DNA of 64,000 nt, taken from Lophium mytilinum (taxonomy: Eukaryota; Ascomycota; Dothideomycetes; Mytilinidiales; Mytilinidiaceae). The notes beneath the pieces are model-generated. The model searched no databases and was not told the origin of the DNA. It saw only the letters and a program-made list of their open reading frames with translations. The position numbers and the translations under genes are program-made. The stretch covers positions 1,693,392 to 1,757,391 of the forward strand of contig MU004194.1 in assembly GCA_010093605.1 (NCBI GenBank), given 5' to 3'. This document shows, piece by piece, positions 1 through 11,462 of the stretch. Numbering within the stretch: the first letter of the stretch is position 1; each line of letters begins with the position of its first letter.

Positions 1-806
1 GGCGAGGTGCTGCCTGCAGCGGGTGTTACGGGAAAATTGAGCGAGAGGCGCTTGCCATCTCTAACAAGGTCGGCAGACGACATGGAACGGGAATGTGAAG
101 GGTGGGAAGTGGTGCTGGGAGAAGGGTGAGAGAGCGTGTTGGTGGTGAATGGGGTGGACGGCGCTGCGATATGCTCTGCAGGTGGAGGAGCTCTGGGACT
201 GGCTGCACCCCCTGAGGCAGGCTCTGGGGTTGCTTGGGTTGCTGACCGCTTGCGAGCCATGTCTGCGAGTGCTAATTTCGGATCGTAGTGGGTGATGCCT
301 CCAATGTAGCAGACGTCGCCTACACCATGGTCCAGCAGGAAGTTCAAGAAGATTGGGAGTTGCAGGTATCGAGAAAGTCGGTGGAGGAACAGCGACGTCG
401 ACGAATAGCCGTACAGCTCAAGGTGCCAAGCAAACAGGGCTATGGGCAAGCCAATCAGGCGAAGTAAGAGTCTGCCTCTCAGTAGGGACAGCCACGACTT
501 CAGCGAGCTGGAGCCAAAGCAGCAGAAACCCATACCAGAGGCATTTGGGACATATCGCGGGGTGAAGAGGAGAGGGATGAAAGTGCGGTGTGGGCGGGCT
601 ACTCGGGCGTGTGGGCTGGTCGTGCAGAAGAGTATTTCACGCGTGATGATCCGGCTGGGCACGGGTTGGGCCCGCGGGCTGTGTGTGGGTGTCCTGCGTG
701 TGGCAGGCTGGTGGGAGTCAACAAAACCTGCGTGCCTGCGAGCCACAGGAGCCCCTCGATCACAGCCCGTCTGACCGCTCCCTTGCGTGCAGAGCGCTTC
801 CACCAT
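1..806 (-). CDS. Partial unidentified hydrophobic protein, runs off the left edge
   Basis: A minus-strand frame stays open from about 1233 to the left edge, and the part below 533 looks protein-like. A Met at 533 begins a segment rich in Leu and Ile (about residues 10-75 from that Met) that suggests two membrane segments. After it come an acidic-aromatic stretch (GVGDVCYIGGITHYDP) and a Ser/Pro/Thr-rich tail that leaves the window. In-frame ATGs lie at 806 and 533; the true start may lie behind an intron. I do not recognise the family. Plus-strand frames over this interval are repetitive in composition and look like shadows. The reading rests on frame openness and residue pattern only. Confidence 0.4.
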   Translation of the reverse strand, partial: MVEALCTQGSGQTGCDRGAPVARRHAGFVDSHQPATRRTPTHSPRAQPVPSRIITREILFCTTSPHARVARPHRTFIPLLFTPRYVPNASGMGFCCFGSSSLKSWLSLLRGRLLLRLIGLPIALFAWHLELYGYSSTSLFLHRLSRYLQLPIFLNFLLDHGVGDVCYIGGITHYDPKLALADMARKRSATQATPEPASGGAASPRAPPPAEHIAAPSTPFTTNTLSHPSPSTTSHPSHSRSMSSADLVRDGKRLSLNFPVTPAAGSTS

Positions 807-2049
807 TCTGGCCGCTGCACCCACATGGACTGCCGCACTTCTGCAGCATCTGGCATCGGATCGTGTTCGCAGCCCGCGATGGCTGGAGTTCTGGCGTGCA
901 TCAGCCAGCGTCGCCAGCACAGCAGTCCACTGACTTGTGCCGACGCTGGGAGGTCCTGGTGGGCGGTGATATAAAAGGCTCCCGCCACCCGCGATGCCTG
1001 GTGATACAAGGGCTGGGAGGAGCAGAGTGGCTGCCAAGACGGCCGTCTCTGGGTGTGAAAAATCTGTATCCGGCACACACCGAGATTGGACGCCCGGATA
1101 CCTTTCCAGACTGCTGGTCACAAGGCTGCATTCACACAGTCGTGAAGAATGACGTCTGGTGTTGTGTATATCGGGGCAATCTCCCGTCGCAAGCGTCGGG
1201 ACAGGCAGATCCTGCGCAGTGAAGTCGTGTTGTCACCGAGTCTTCATGGAATGCCCTGCAGCCATTCAAGGACCATGACAGCAAACAGCATTCTCTCGAA
1301 TCGCTGGATACCAACCTGTGAACCGAGAGTCGTCCTCGGGTGTCTGGATCCTGAAGAGGAGTGGGTAGTGGATGACTTGCCGGTGGTCCAGGAACAGCCG
1401 TTGTGGACCCTGATGCTCGGCACGTGAACGCTTGGCGCATCTTACCCGAACGGGCAGCATGTTGTCTTTCTTCCAGTGAATGGCCGCCGTCGGCTGCAGA
1501 GCCCAGAGCCCAAGAGCCACCGGCCAGCCCGACACGGTACGCGATGGTGCATCTCACTGGCTGCTAGACCCGGGGTAGCGGCAGGGTCTTTTGCAATAGC
1601 CTGCTGCATCTGTATCGTGTTCCTGCAGCAGTCTCACGGGGTGGAAGCGCTGCACGAGACGCCGTAAGCGCCTTCTCACTCACCTTACGATCTAGCAACT
1701 CCATCTGTAGCACACCTGAAGAAAACCATGTTCTCGTCTTGCCGCACTTTGAAGCGCACGGCGCTCGCTGTCTCGGTCTGAAGCGGGGCCCGGACCTCGA
1801 GCGGCGGTTTGGGCGCTGGTGCCGTCAAACCGCCGTTGCTATAACAGCTATCGATAGCGTCGCTCGTCAACACATGTCCACCACGCACCTCCTCCGTGTC
1901 TTAGCACTCCATCCTCAATCCTCCTATTCCTCCAATCTTTACCGCGCCTGCACCGAGTATCCCTTGCTTCAATCTGGCACTGGGTCGGGGCTCTGCTTAG
2001 TGTGCGCCAGTGTTATTCCTACATAACAGCACCGTCAACACCGCGCGCA
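807..2049. other. Intergenic, no supported gene
   Basis: Overlapping frames on both strands have no recognisable domain and biased composition. The right end is the promoter and 5' UTR of the kinase gene that starts at 2050. It is pyrimidine-rich around 1880-1990, and the start sits in the context CGCAATGG. Confidence 0.5.
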
Positions 2050-4339
2050 ATGGCCGACAACTACCAGGTCCTCGAAGAGCTCGGCAGTATGCATTCGCGA
2101 TCCCACTGAGACTTTAGATGCTAATGGAATGCGCAGGTGGCAGCTTCGGAGTCGTCTACAAGGCCATTGAGCGATCCACCGGTGATCTCGTTGCCATCAA
2201 ACATGTACCTTTCTCGCCCACCCTCAATTCCGCACGGCTTGATACTGACCACCACTAGATCGATTTGGAGGGCAGCGGAGATGAACTACAAGAGATCCAA
2301 CAGGAGATTGCTCTGCTCAGCACCTGCGAGAGTCCATACGTTACACAATACAAGACCAGCTTCGTAAAAGGAGTCAAGCTATGGATCGTCATGGAATATC
2401 TCGGGGGAGGATCATGCTTGGACCTAGTATAACTCACTCGTGCTACTACTTCATACCAATGCTAACGAGCCCAGATCAGACCCGGTCCCTTCAGCGAGGC
2501 TCACATCGCCATCGTCTGCCGCGAGCTCCTCCTCGGCCTCGACTATCTCCATCAGACCGGCAAAATCCACCGAGACATAAAGGCCGCCAATACCCTCCTA
2601 TCACAATCCGGGAAGGTCAAGATAGCAGACTTCGGTGTGGCTGCCCAGTTGACAAACATCAAGTCGCAACGAATGACATTTGTCGGAACTCCATTCTGGA
2701 TGGCACCCGAGGTAATCCAAGAGGCGGGCTATGACTTCAAGGCGGATATCTGGTCTTTGGGTATAACTGCCATGGAACTGGCAAATGGAGAACCGCCAAA
2801 CGCAGGCACACATCCCATGAAGGTCCTCTTTCTGATTCCGAAGGCTCCTGCGCCACGTCTGGAAGGCAGCCAGTGGAGTCGCGAATTCAAGGACTTCATT
2901 GCTTCATGCTTGATCAAGGACCCAGACCGACGATCGACAGCAAAGGAGCTCTTGCGGCATAAGTTCATCCAGCGGGCTGGAAAGGTAGAAGCAATGCGGG
3001 AGCTTATTGAGCGGAAGCAAATGTTTGATGCACAAGAAGAACAAGAGAGAGGTTCGCACCCGAGATACTACGAGGAGACGATGTAAGGGTTTGATCAAGC
3101 TTCTTCTGCATAAAAGGTACTGACTATGCTAGGCATGATATCTCACCTCGTGATGAGCAAGACGAATGGGTCTTCGACACGATCAAGCCCGCTACCATGG
3201 CACCCGCGCGGCACACATACAAGCGACGAAAGCTTGCTCGCATACCCTCTACCAGCGCCCAAGACTGCGAGGCACTCATGCAGCGACTGGACCTAAACAC
3301 GGCTCCCCTTGGAAATGCACCTGACTCACCACATCTTCGACGACCCTCTTCTCGAAAATCATCAGCTGCAACGGCATTCCGAGTCCCATCGTCATCAACT
3401 CCTACTGCACGGAGGGTCAGTGCCCAGCAAGCTCACAAACAACCTCTCGGCGTGGATCTATCCTTCGGCAACTCTCCATCTACGGTCCGCATGTTTAAAC
3501 GAGTGCCATCTGGAGAACGACGAGCTGCTCTATCCTCAAATCCTCCTGGCCATTCGTTTCATCCGAACCCGCAGGCGTCAACTTTCCGCCCGTCTCCTCC
3601 TTCCTCAATGCACCCTGAAGAAAACTCCGAGAACGCCCCACCACCTTCAGACGGTCTTCCGATCGCAGTGACGAAAGAAGCCCTCCTTGGCCGCCGCGCC
3701 TATGGTAAATGTCTCGATCCGGCGTTTCAAGAAGCCTATGCTCAAAGCGGCGCCCCTTCTCAGCGTGAAGCTATTGCCCGCGTCGCACAAGCGTGGTCGG
3801 ACCTCGACCAAACGGACCCAGAAGGCGAGTTCTTACTTCTAAAGTCCATGATCGGGCGTCTTCAGGCCGATTCAAAGCTCGCATCTTCGCTGGGCATCTC
3901 ATTTGCGCCCACCAGTCCTGTCAAGAACCCCACACTGGCAATGCAGTCATCATTCTCGGGCTCCACGGTGAATGGTTCAGTTTCCACCATGTCGGGTACC
4001 ACGCGTATCCGCCACAGCAAGCTCGTAGATGAGGATACAACGCCCGTATCAATGCCCACTCGCACGCCGATCAGCACCGGATCGCCCACCAAGGGACCGA
4101 AGCTCGTCATGGCGCAAAACAACCCCCATCTGAAGAGTCACCATCGCCGACGGCAAAGCGCGTTCGTTGGTTCTGGGCCGACTGGACTCGACCTCGACCG
4201 CGAGTACAGTGCTGCGGGATTGAACGAGAAGAACCTCCCCGGCCACGTCCAGCCGGGTATGGAGCATGCGGGTATGCTCGCTGATGTTCTATATGGACGC
4301 TGGATGGAGGGTTCGAGATCGAGGTGGCCGCTGGCGTGA
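2050..4339 (+). CDS. Germinal-centre (STE20-family) kinase, Sid1/MST-1-like
   Basis: Five exons: 2050-2086, 2137-2204, 2259-2426, 2475-3082 and 3133-4339, coding 695 aa. All introns are GT-AG and the joins keep frame. The kinase domain is at the N terminus: P-loop GSGSFGVVY at 12-20, catalytic Lys34, HRDIKAAN with Asp125, DFG at 143-145, and GTPFWMAPE at 162-170, the signature of STE20/GCK kinases. The domain ends near residue 255. The rest is a Ser/Pro-rich regulatory tail ending in RSRWPLA. Fungal kinases of this layout act in the septation initiation network and in polarity, which is family knowledge. Sid1/MST-1 is preferred over Kic1/Sps1 from the N terminus, but this is inferred. It seems complete. 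Confidence 0.93.
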
Positions 4340-6340
4340 ATGCCACCTTCAAGGAAGTTGAACTATGTCATGGTAAGTCAAAGACTGATGTCATAATGCC
4401 CAAAAGCTCATAATTTCCACTTCCCTTTCTTGTATAAACCTTTTCGTGCGAGGTGGCTGGCTGGGCTCATGTGGCAGCTAGCCGGATTTTGGGAGGGAAG
4501 ACTTGTATCATTTCTGTATATTCTTGTGTCTCTATTGCTCAAGTTCTGCTGCTTTTTGTTTCGGACAGGGGCGTTACGGCAGGGGAGTGCTATGCATGAC
4601 TGGCTCCATGATCGAGCCGGTTTGGCGTTTGAGAATGGTAAATTCCCTCTGAAGGTGGTGAAAGATAGTTGAGACAGTGAAAAGGTGCTGGTGGGGAAGG
4701 GAATGTGTGTGATCATTCGTAGATAATGGAACCGAGAGCTGTATCGAAACGGTGCGTATACTACCGAGTTACTTATGATACATTTTGATCACAGAGAGCG
4801 TAGGGCTGATACGAGAGATAACGGTCTGAAGTTATATCGCATAGCCTTCCCCTAGCTCACAGGTCGGTCGTGGCCGTGACTTTGTAGAATACTTGAACAA
4901 CTCATAGAACCCACTTGCCTTTACTCGTATTGGTATGCTCTCCGGTAGAGGAAAAGAAAATAGAACGGTCATTTAGGCCTGAGGCATTCACTTCTATCTA
5001 TCAAAAGTCCAGCTTCTATCAGAGGAGCAGATGGATGTAAATTTCCGGTATCCTCTCGATAAAACTACTAGCCTACATGTAGTAGTCGATGCAAAACTAC
5101 CTAAAAAATTCATTCCTCACTCCATCTGTACATGTCATTTAGACTCTCTTGGCTGGGTGTATTAGGAGTGCTTGAACGATAGGCTGCCAGTTCAGACGTT
5201 TCAGTCTCTTGATCAACTACTCGGCGATAATTTCTTACCTTTGTAGTAGTTGATTCATCTCGGCGTCATCATCATAGCTAATAACCTCACACATCGTCTC
5301 TGAACTAATCACGCAAGATACATCTCGTACCTTCTCCAATGCTAACATCCCGAGTCTAGCCATGAGGCAGCCGCGCACCTAACCTTAAATCTTCCTTCTC
5401 TCGGTAAGTTTCGCTCCTCCTTCCGCATTGGGGAAGGAAGCCACACCCACACCCTTGCCCACCTTCCCAACCTCTCGCAAAGACCTGCGCCAGCGCTTAG
5501 CCCATATAACCCAAATAATTCTCGGCGACCTCCAGGAAAGTTGCAAAGACATCGCAAGATGTGATTATCATGATCCTTGGTTCGCCAAGAACTCTTTCCT
5601 TTTGCCTCTTTGGGAAATTCTAGGGGTTCGAGACGCGAGGCATCTCTTTTTTTGCTTTTTGGGGATCTTCTTTGGCTCGAAAGCGTAGATGGCGGAGGAG
5701 GTCTTAGAGCAGTTCTTGAAGTGTAGATTGTGTGGAGGCATAAAGTACGTTTATATGGCTTGAAGACTTCCAATGGTTTAGGGGTAGCCAGTGTGGAAAG
5801 CGCCTCCTGCCCACCGTCCTCCTTCCAATTGAGCGAGTGTAGAGGGTTGTACGGCGCTACACACACATCTTATCACCCGCATAGTTTTCGGCTGCCCTCA
5901 GGAAGGTTGCAGCAAAACGGAACTAGTATGGCCGTGGGCAAGCCTTCCATCGTCCCGCTCGTTCGGATGGAGGACGCCACGTGTTAGAATGAATTGTTTT
6001 CTCTCAAGGCAAGAAGCAATTTTGACTCTTGAGAATCTGGTACCACGTCACCTGCTCAGTACGAACAAGCTTCTTGATGAGATTATTTTGCGGATTGGAA
6101 CAGCTGACAGACCTGAAAATGTGATAGTTCGTCATTTGGGTATTATAGACTGCAAAACCACGCTAATTTCTGGATAACCCTGCCACCCGGTGGTGCGTGC
6201 AGTATTGGAACCTACTCCCCAAATCACCAAGGTTCCTCCATCTCCTACTCTCATTCGTGATTCTCCTATCTCATGCCTCCTTTCCATTAAATGAATCCAA
6301 TAGTTGAGGCCGCCTTGTCGCTTTAACCCTTGGGCCAGAC
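4340..6340. other. Intergenic, about 2 kb, no supported gene
   Basis: A minus-strand frame of 174 codons (5342-5866) has no recognisable domain and a basic, low-complexity composition. A GT...AG pair just after the kinase stop (4375 onward) could be a 3' UTR intron. I see no tRNA or other RNA gene. Confidence 0.5.
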
Positions 6341-7913
6341 ATGTCAGAAAGAGCCGCCGCCAATTGCCATAGTTGTCGGCGCCGGAGAGTTAAGTGCGAT
6401 CGGCTTCTCCCTCAATGCCAAAAGTGCTCCGTCGCTGGACTTAAGTGCATGGGCTATGGGAGACTCATATTGTGGAACACGGGGGTCGCAAGCCGTGGAA
6501 AATTGATGGGAAAGACGTTTGAAGACCCCTCAGCTTCGGGGATGAAGGATGAAAGTGCCACGGCAATGCGTTCTGCCACCTCTCAGGCTATGACCCCTAC
6601 GAAAAACAGCCCAGGGCATTTCCAGAGTGTATGGGAACCGAACGTCTCACTGGTTGATCCTCTATTGCAGGATCTTGATCATAGATCCCGACGCTACATC
6701 TCCCATTTCGCCTCACATGTCGCCCAAGACATGGTGATCTACGACCTGCCGGAGCAGAACACGTTCCATTCGTTGCTCAAATACATTGGGTCATATCCAA
6801 TGCTGCGGAATATGGTCATTGCGACGTCAGCCTACCTCTTGTCTAATCGCTTCACGCCTGATACGCGCCCCTCGACGCTTTATAACGACGCCTTGACAGC
6901 AAAGCATCGAGCGATAGGCATGTTAAGGCCAGCGTTGCAAAACATCGATACAATGGACCCTAACATTGTCCTGGCCTCGATTACGCTCTTCATTCTCTTT
7001 GAACTGATTGATTCAGGGAAGAACAGCTGGAGAATCCATGTTGAGGGCGCGAAGATGCTGTTGCTCCATTACAACAGTCAGCAAAGCTATGAGAGTGTCT
7101 CTACCCCTCTGATGAGCGATGCCGCCAATGCTGGCCTTATCTCGGAGTGCATAGTGTATGTGCCACTGTCCCTCCTCGTCCTTGCTGACACTGACATACT
7201 GAGTTAGGTTCGACATAATTGGTTCCACTATTTCGGGCGCGAGATCGAAGTCGCTCAATTATGAAAGCCATGGTGTCAACCCCCGTCCTTTCGTGGAACT
7301 CGCCGAGATGAACAACTGCTTTTCGTTCCCCGCGGAACTTCTTCAGCTTATCCTTGACACAACAAGCCTCGCCAACCGAGACCGAACTTGCGAGGCGAAT
7401 ATGGAAATAGAGGCGACCATTTTAATCGAATCAGTAGAAAGCTTCGACCCGCTGACGTGGGCAGCAAGACTTCAGTCACAATCGCCTTACAATGACATCG
7501 AGGAGCGCGTCTTGGTTGCTTCAGCTCTCAAAGCAGCGGTTTGTCTCTTTATCTGGAGGAGTCTCTATTCTATTATTCCGAACGGTCTGACGACGGCGAT
7601 TCGTAACATTCTTCTCTCCGACATATTCTATCATCTTGCGCAGATCGAGACCGGGAGCCCTCTATTCAAGGCAACTGCCTGGCCGTGCTTCATCGCAGGG
7701 GCGGAAACCAATGACGCCGTCGAGCAGAGCTGGGTTGTGGATCGTTTAAGGTCTTACTACAACCTCATGCCATGGAACTACATTATTAGTATGATTGAGG
7801 TGCTCGGATTTATATGGTCTCTAAAAACGCACTCTAGCACCGAAAATCATCAAGTCGATGTGAACTGGCTTCAAGCCATCAAGGAACGGGGTATCGATCA
7901 CTTTGTGGCCTGA
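6341..7913 (+). CDS. Zn2Cys6 transcription factor with fungal-specific regulatory domain
   Basis: Two exons (6341-7155 and 7208-7913) around a 52-bp GTATGT...TTAG intron code 506 aa. The binuclear zinc cluster is at the N terminus: Cys9, 12, 19, 26, 29 and 36 (CX2CX6CX6CX2CX6C) with the basic run RRRRVK between the second and third Cys. From about residue 110 the protein resembles the Fungal_trans_2 regulatory domain, including a late LFKATAWPCFIAGAET block. Such proteins are nuclear pathway regulators; the target is unknown. It ends 59 bp from the end of the convergent arrestin-like gene, and no metabolic gene is next to it. Confidence 0.9.
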
Positions 7914-7972
7914 CACAAGAATATCAAACATCGGAATTGATCTAGAAATGCTACAAAGTAAAAGACTTTACA

Positions 7973-9331
7973 CTAATTCGACAAGTAAGGCGGCGGTGGG
8001 CTTTCCCAGTCCGTCTCGTACCCAGTACCAAAGGCACCCTCCACCGAATGATCCACGGGACACAGGGATATCTGGGCCCGCCGCTCTCGCATTACGATGG
8101 GACAAACTATACTGTATACCCTCTGTACGTCCCGCCGCTCCACCAAAGCGCCCGTCTTTATATCGAAAGTGTCCTCTCCAATGCAGAAACGGACCTGGAG
8201 CTTATGCTGGACTTGTATCGTAAACCACTGTTTCAAGTTCGCAGTCGACTCTCGAGATGACCGCCCACCAGAGCAGAAGACTGGGTGGGCGTGTGGTGCA
8301 CTTGTTCGAAGATAGGCGGTGGCATTGGCAAGATCGGTTTGCGTGGGTAGGAAAACGTCGAAGGATTCTACGACCTCTGCACTTCCCATATGCTTGTTCG
8401 CTGAGTCCTCAAATGAGCTTCTAGATATGGGCCTGCTCCTCCCTCGGCTGATTCTGTGTGTGTATTCCGACCTGGATGCGTTGGACGCGGGAATGTGCTT
8501 AAGGCCATTGGTCTCTCCAAACACCAGCACTCCGGTCTCCTGAACCTCCCACCGGACCTCCCGCAGTATCGTCCGTTTTATGTCCGCGCGCCCTGTCACC
8601 ACTTTCAACCCCTTCAATTGAACGGTCGTTGGGATGGTTGGTTTCGGTCCAAAAAGTAGTTCAGAAAAGCGGATGTCAATGATGAGCGACGACCGTGGAA
8701 ACGTCACCACGGAGCACTGTCGGAAACTTGGATTGACAAGCCTTCGCCGCAAGACTCGCAACTCCTGGCCCGCCCAAACAGATCGGCCGTCTGCGGTGGT
8801 CAGCTTGGCGACGAGAGCGTACGAGATCGCTGCTAGCGGAGTGTTCGTTGTAGGAGGAAGGTTAGGCGGAATCAAAAGGTCGTAATTCCACTTCTCGTCC
8901 GTGGATCCATCAGATAGGTCGTGCGCCTCCGTTGAAGCGACTTGAATTACATGCTCGATGAGCTTCTCTGCTTCCTCGAATTTGCGCCAGTCCGATTTCT
9001 TCTTGAATTGGAGAAAGCCGAGAGGATTTCTAGGGACAAGGCCGTTCACAACTCTTGTGACTGTTTTGAGCTGGCCAACTCTGATAAGGAAGATGCTGAC
9101 GTAGGTTGGTGAGGTAAACGGCAGTGGGTAGGAAAGGGGAACCGATATATAACCTGCAAGGCACGAATTGCATCCATCGTCATCGGATGTGAATAGTTCC
9201 GAAGGGGCGTGCAATTTCAAGGTGGTTCTCTTCATTTTAAATGGCTGCATTCTTCGCAACGCCCAGCGTGCTGATATAGCGGTATGGGCTGCGAGTTTAA
9301 GTAATGGATTGACTATCTTCCTAAACGTCAA
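7973..9331 (-). CDS. Arrestin-like protein with C-terminal PY motif
   Basis: A single 452-aa frame. It has the beta-sandwich pattern of fungal arrestin-related adaptors: an N-terminal half of short alternating hydrophobic strands, then a long linker, then a second block with VYSIVCPIV. It ends in PPPPYLSN, where the PPPPY is a classical binding site for WW-domain (Rsp5/Nedd4-type) ubiquitin ligases. In yeast, arrestins with PY motifs direct ubiquitination and endocytosis of plasma-membrane transporters (family knowledge). The start is uncertain: Met1 (9331), Met28 (9250) and Met33 (9235) are all possible, and the conserved-looking part begins after Met33. It converges on the Zn2Cys6 gene. Confidence 0.75.
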   Translation of the reverse strand: MTFRKIVNPLLKLAAHTAISARWALRRMQPFKMKRTTLKLHAPSELFTSDDDGCNSCLAGYISVPLSYPLPFTSPTYVSIFLIRVGQLKTVTRVVNGLVPRNPLGFLQFKKKSDWRKFEEAEKLIEHVIQVASTEAHDLSDGSTDEKWNYDLLIPPNLPPTTNTPLAAISYALVAKLTTADGRSVWAGQELRVLRRRLVNPSFRQCSVVTFPRSSLIIDIRFSELLFGPKPTIPTTVQLKGLKVVTGRADIKRTILREVRWEVQETGVLVFGETNGLKHIPASNASRSEYTHRISRGRSRPISRSSFEDSANKHMGSAEVVESFDVFLPTQTDLANATAYLRTSAPHAHPVFCSGGRSSRESTANLKQWFTIQVQHKLQVRFCIGEDTFDIKTGALVERRDVQRVYSIVCPIVMRERRAQISLCPVDHSVEGAFGTGYETDWESPPPPYLSN

Positions 9332-10278
9332 CCAGCGAGAGCTTTGATGCCACTAGCACATCCTGTGGAAAGTAGGGTCGTCCCCATAGAGCAGCCAAGA
9401 CGCAAGCCTCGGGCAAGCGGCGATTCAGTGCCCCCCCCCATAAGCTTAGAATAGACGATCATACCCACCCCACAGCATTCGTGTTGTACTGCTTCCAATT
9501 TCGCGCTATCATCTTGTGCAGTTGACGCTAGGCTGAACAAGGCAGCCAAGACACTAGCGTTGATGAATGTCAGCTTTCATGCTCCCACTTCGTCATATAT
9601 CTATTGTTGAAATTATCAAGTATTGGCAATGCTTGAATGACGACGCTTATGTGCCTGCGTGGTCATCTTCCTCTCTATCCCAAAGGAGTTACCCGAACGA
9701 CTTGATGTATTTTCTTAATTCCTGATCTGAAGTCCTTGAGGCGTGATACCCCCTCATCATTTTGTTCAAGAATCAAGATGGAACGAGGATGGAACCGCAT
9801 TTATGAAACACAAATCCGGTTCATACGCAATCTCGATGCTTGGACCTATATCCTAGATTATAGGACTCGAGACTAGGTAATTGACATTTTAGTGCTGCCG
9901 AGTACAAAAACAAGGTATTGCGCCACTCCAATTTAGGCCTGTCGTTACGCGATCCTCCCTCACCAAACTTTCCATCAATGCTGCGACAGTCCGACTACTC
10001 CAACTAATAGGTCCATCGCTCGTCAGGACATTCGATCCAACTTTCGGATGAAGATGTCTTCGACTGTGGACTCCTCGAGACCACTAAGAACCGGCGAGAT
10101 GCCCTCATTACCCTCTGCCATGAGTCGATGCGGTATGCATCTAATCCCATCGAACCGTAATGAAACACCTCGGAGCCTTCAGTTTCGCAAGTTCAGTTTT
10201 GCTGTTTTGTTTTATGCATTTGGCTAGTCGTGTCAAGCCATTCGTTTTCCCTAGTTTCAATATCGAGTTCTATCACTT
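9332..10278. other. Intergenic, no supported gene
   Basis: About 950 bp with only short frames, one of which overlaps a poly-C run at 9430-9439. It contains the promoter of the arrestin-like gene and the 3' side of the NmrA-like gene. Confidence 0.5.
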
Positions 10279-11288
10279 CTAAAACGGACTCCATCCATTT
10301 TCTACCATCTTTACAACCCTCTTCGTAGCCTCATCCAGGTCTTCCTTCGGCAGTCCAAGCAACTCATTACTAGTCCCCCACTTCGACCCAAAATCGCCGT
10401 CTCCGTTAGGGTACATGACGCGCGCATACGACGCCGTCGCAAACCCCAACCTGTTACCTTTCTTCCAATCTTCAAGACCTCTCTTAACCCTCTGGTCTGT
10501 GGGCTCAAAGTCAATTGTCCAGTTTTCATCGGTGGTTCCTAGCACGCGATGAAGACTGTCGAGCATATCGCGTTGGCTAACCTTGAAACTGTTGATGTAC
10601 AGTGGCTTGTTCTTCCAGTCGGCTACGCAAGGTGATGCACCGCTCTCGGGCAGACTCAAGAGAGCTGCGATCGCGCGTCCACATTGATCCCACGTACTGA
10701 CGTCAATTCTAGTTTTGCCGTCGTCGTAGAAAGTCACGCTTCTGTCCTCGATATCGAAGCCGAAGAAAGGTTTCTTGAGGGCCAGACTCCATTCGTACCA
10801 GAATCCGCAGACCAGCGCAACCCAGGACGTGTCCACACCCTCGAAATCGGCAAAGCGCTCTTTGTACATCTTCCCGTTCAAGCTTTCGTTCATTATAGCC
10901 GGGTTCTGGATATCGCTGCCATACATGTTGGGCATGACGTACGGGACGCCTGCTTCTCCCGCCGCTTTGACGATCCTGCCGTGGAGATCGCCTGGTGCGG
11001 TCACTGAGAGCGTGATAATCAAGAATTGTTGCCCTTTGAGAGTGGAAGTGAGGGCCGAGTTGTCGTCGTAATCAACTTCCGCGACTTGAACGCCTTCGGG
11101 CAGAACACTCTTGCTCCCTTTGCGCGTCATAGCAGTAACTGTATGCTTGCCGGACCGGAGGAGCTCTTTTGCGAATGCACCTCCAACTCGACCACCAGCC
11201 TAGAGTCTCTGAGTCAGTGCTGTCACGTCAACGCATGAAAGCGATTCTAACTTACGCCAATGATTGCTACTTTCTCGATATAAGCCAT
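10279..11288 (-). CDS. NmrA-like / isoflavone-reductase-like NAD(P)-binding protein
   Basis: Two exons on the minus strand: 11288-11256 (MAYIEKVAIIG) and 11199-10279, separated by a 56-bp GTAAGT...CTAG intron, giving 317 aa. The splice junction completes the dinucleotide-binding loop, GAGGRVGG at residues 11-18, at the end of the first beta strand, as in atypical SDR (NmrA/PCBER) proteins. Further blocks are LIITLSVTAP and VPYVMPNMYGSD. The latter resembles CipA-type fungal oxidoreductases. The catalytic Tyr-x3-Lys of classical SDRs is not evident, so it may be a reductase or a redox-sensing regulator. It appears complete, with duplicated elements upstream. Confidence 0.85.
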
Positions 11289-11381
11289 GTTGTCTCCACG
11301 ATCAATGAATACAAATCTGGAGCGGATGAAGATGAGAGCCTCGCCAACTCGTCTCTTCTTATACCCAAAACTTTGATACAG

Positions 11382-11462
11382 TTCGGAGATACTCCATTAT
11401 CCCCGGTTAAGGAAGGCTCCTACTCTGGCATTCGGGGATACGCCATTATCCCCGGCTAAGGG
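11382..11462. repeat. Imperfect 32-bp direct repeat upstream of the NmrA-like gene
   Basis: Copies at 11382-11413 and 11431-11462 differ at 4 of 32 positions. Both contain the core CCATTATCCCCGG and then YTAAGG. They lie 49 bp apart (start to start) and 94-174 bp upstream of the start codon at 11288. This position fits a duplicated regulator-binding site; function is inferred. Confidence 0.55.

Noticed and set aside
588-974. 128-codon plus-strand frame
   Set aside because: Its codons are exactly antisense to the minus-strand open frame and its Cys/Arg-rich content shows no domain.
5342-5866. 174-codon minus-strand frame
   Set aside because: No domain, low-complexity basic content, and short frames on the other strand; no splice or promoter support.
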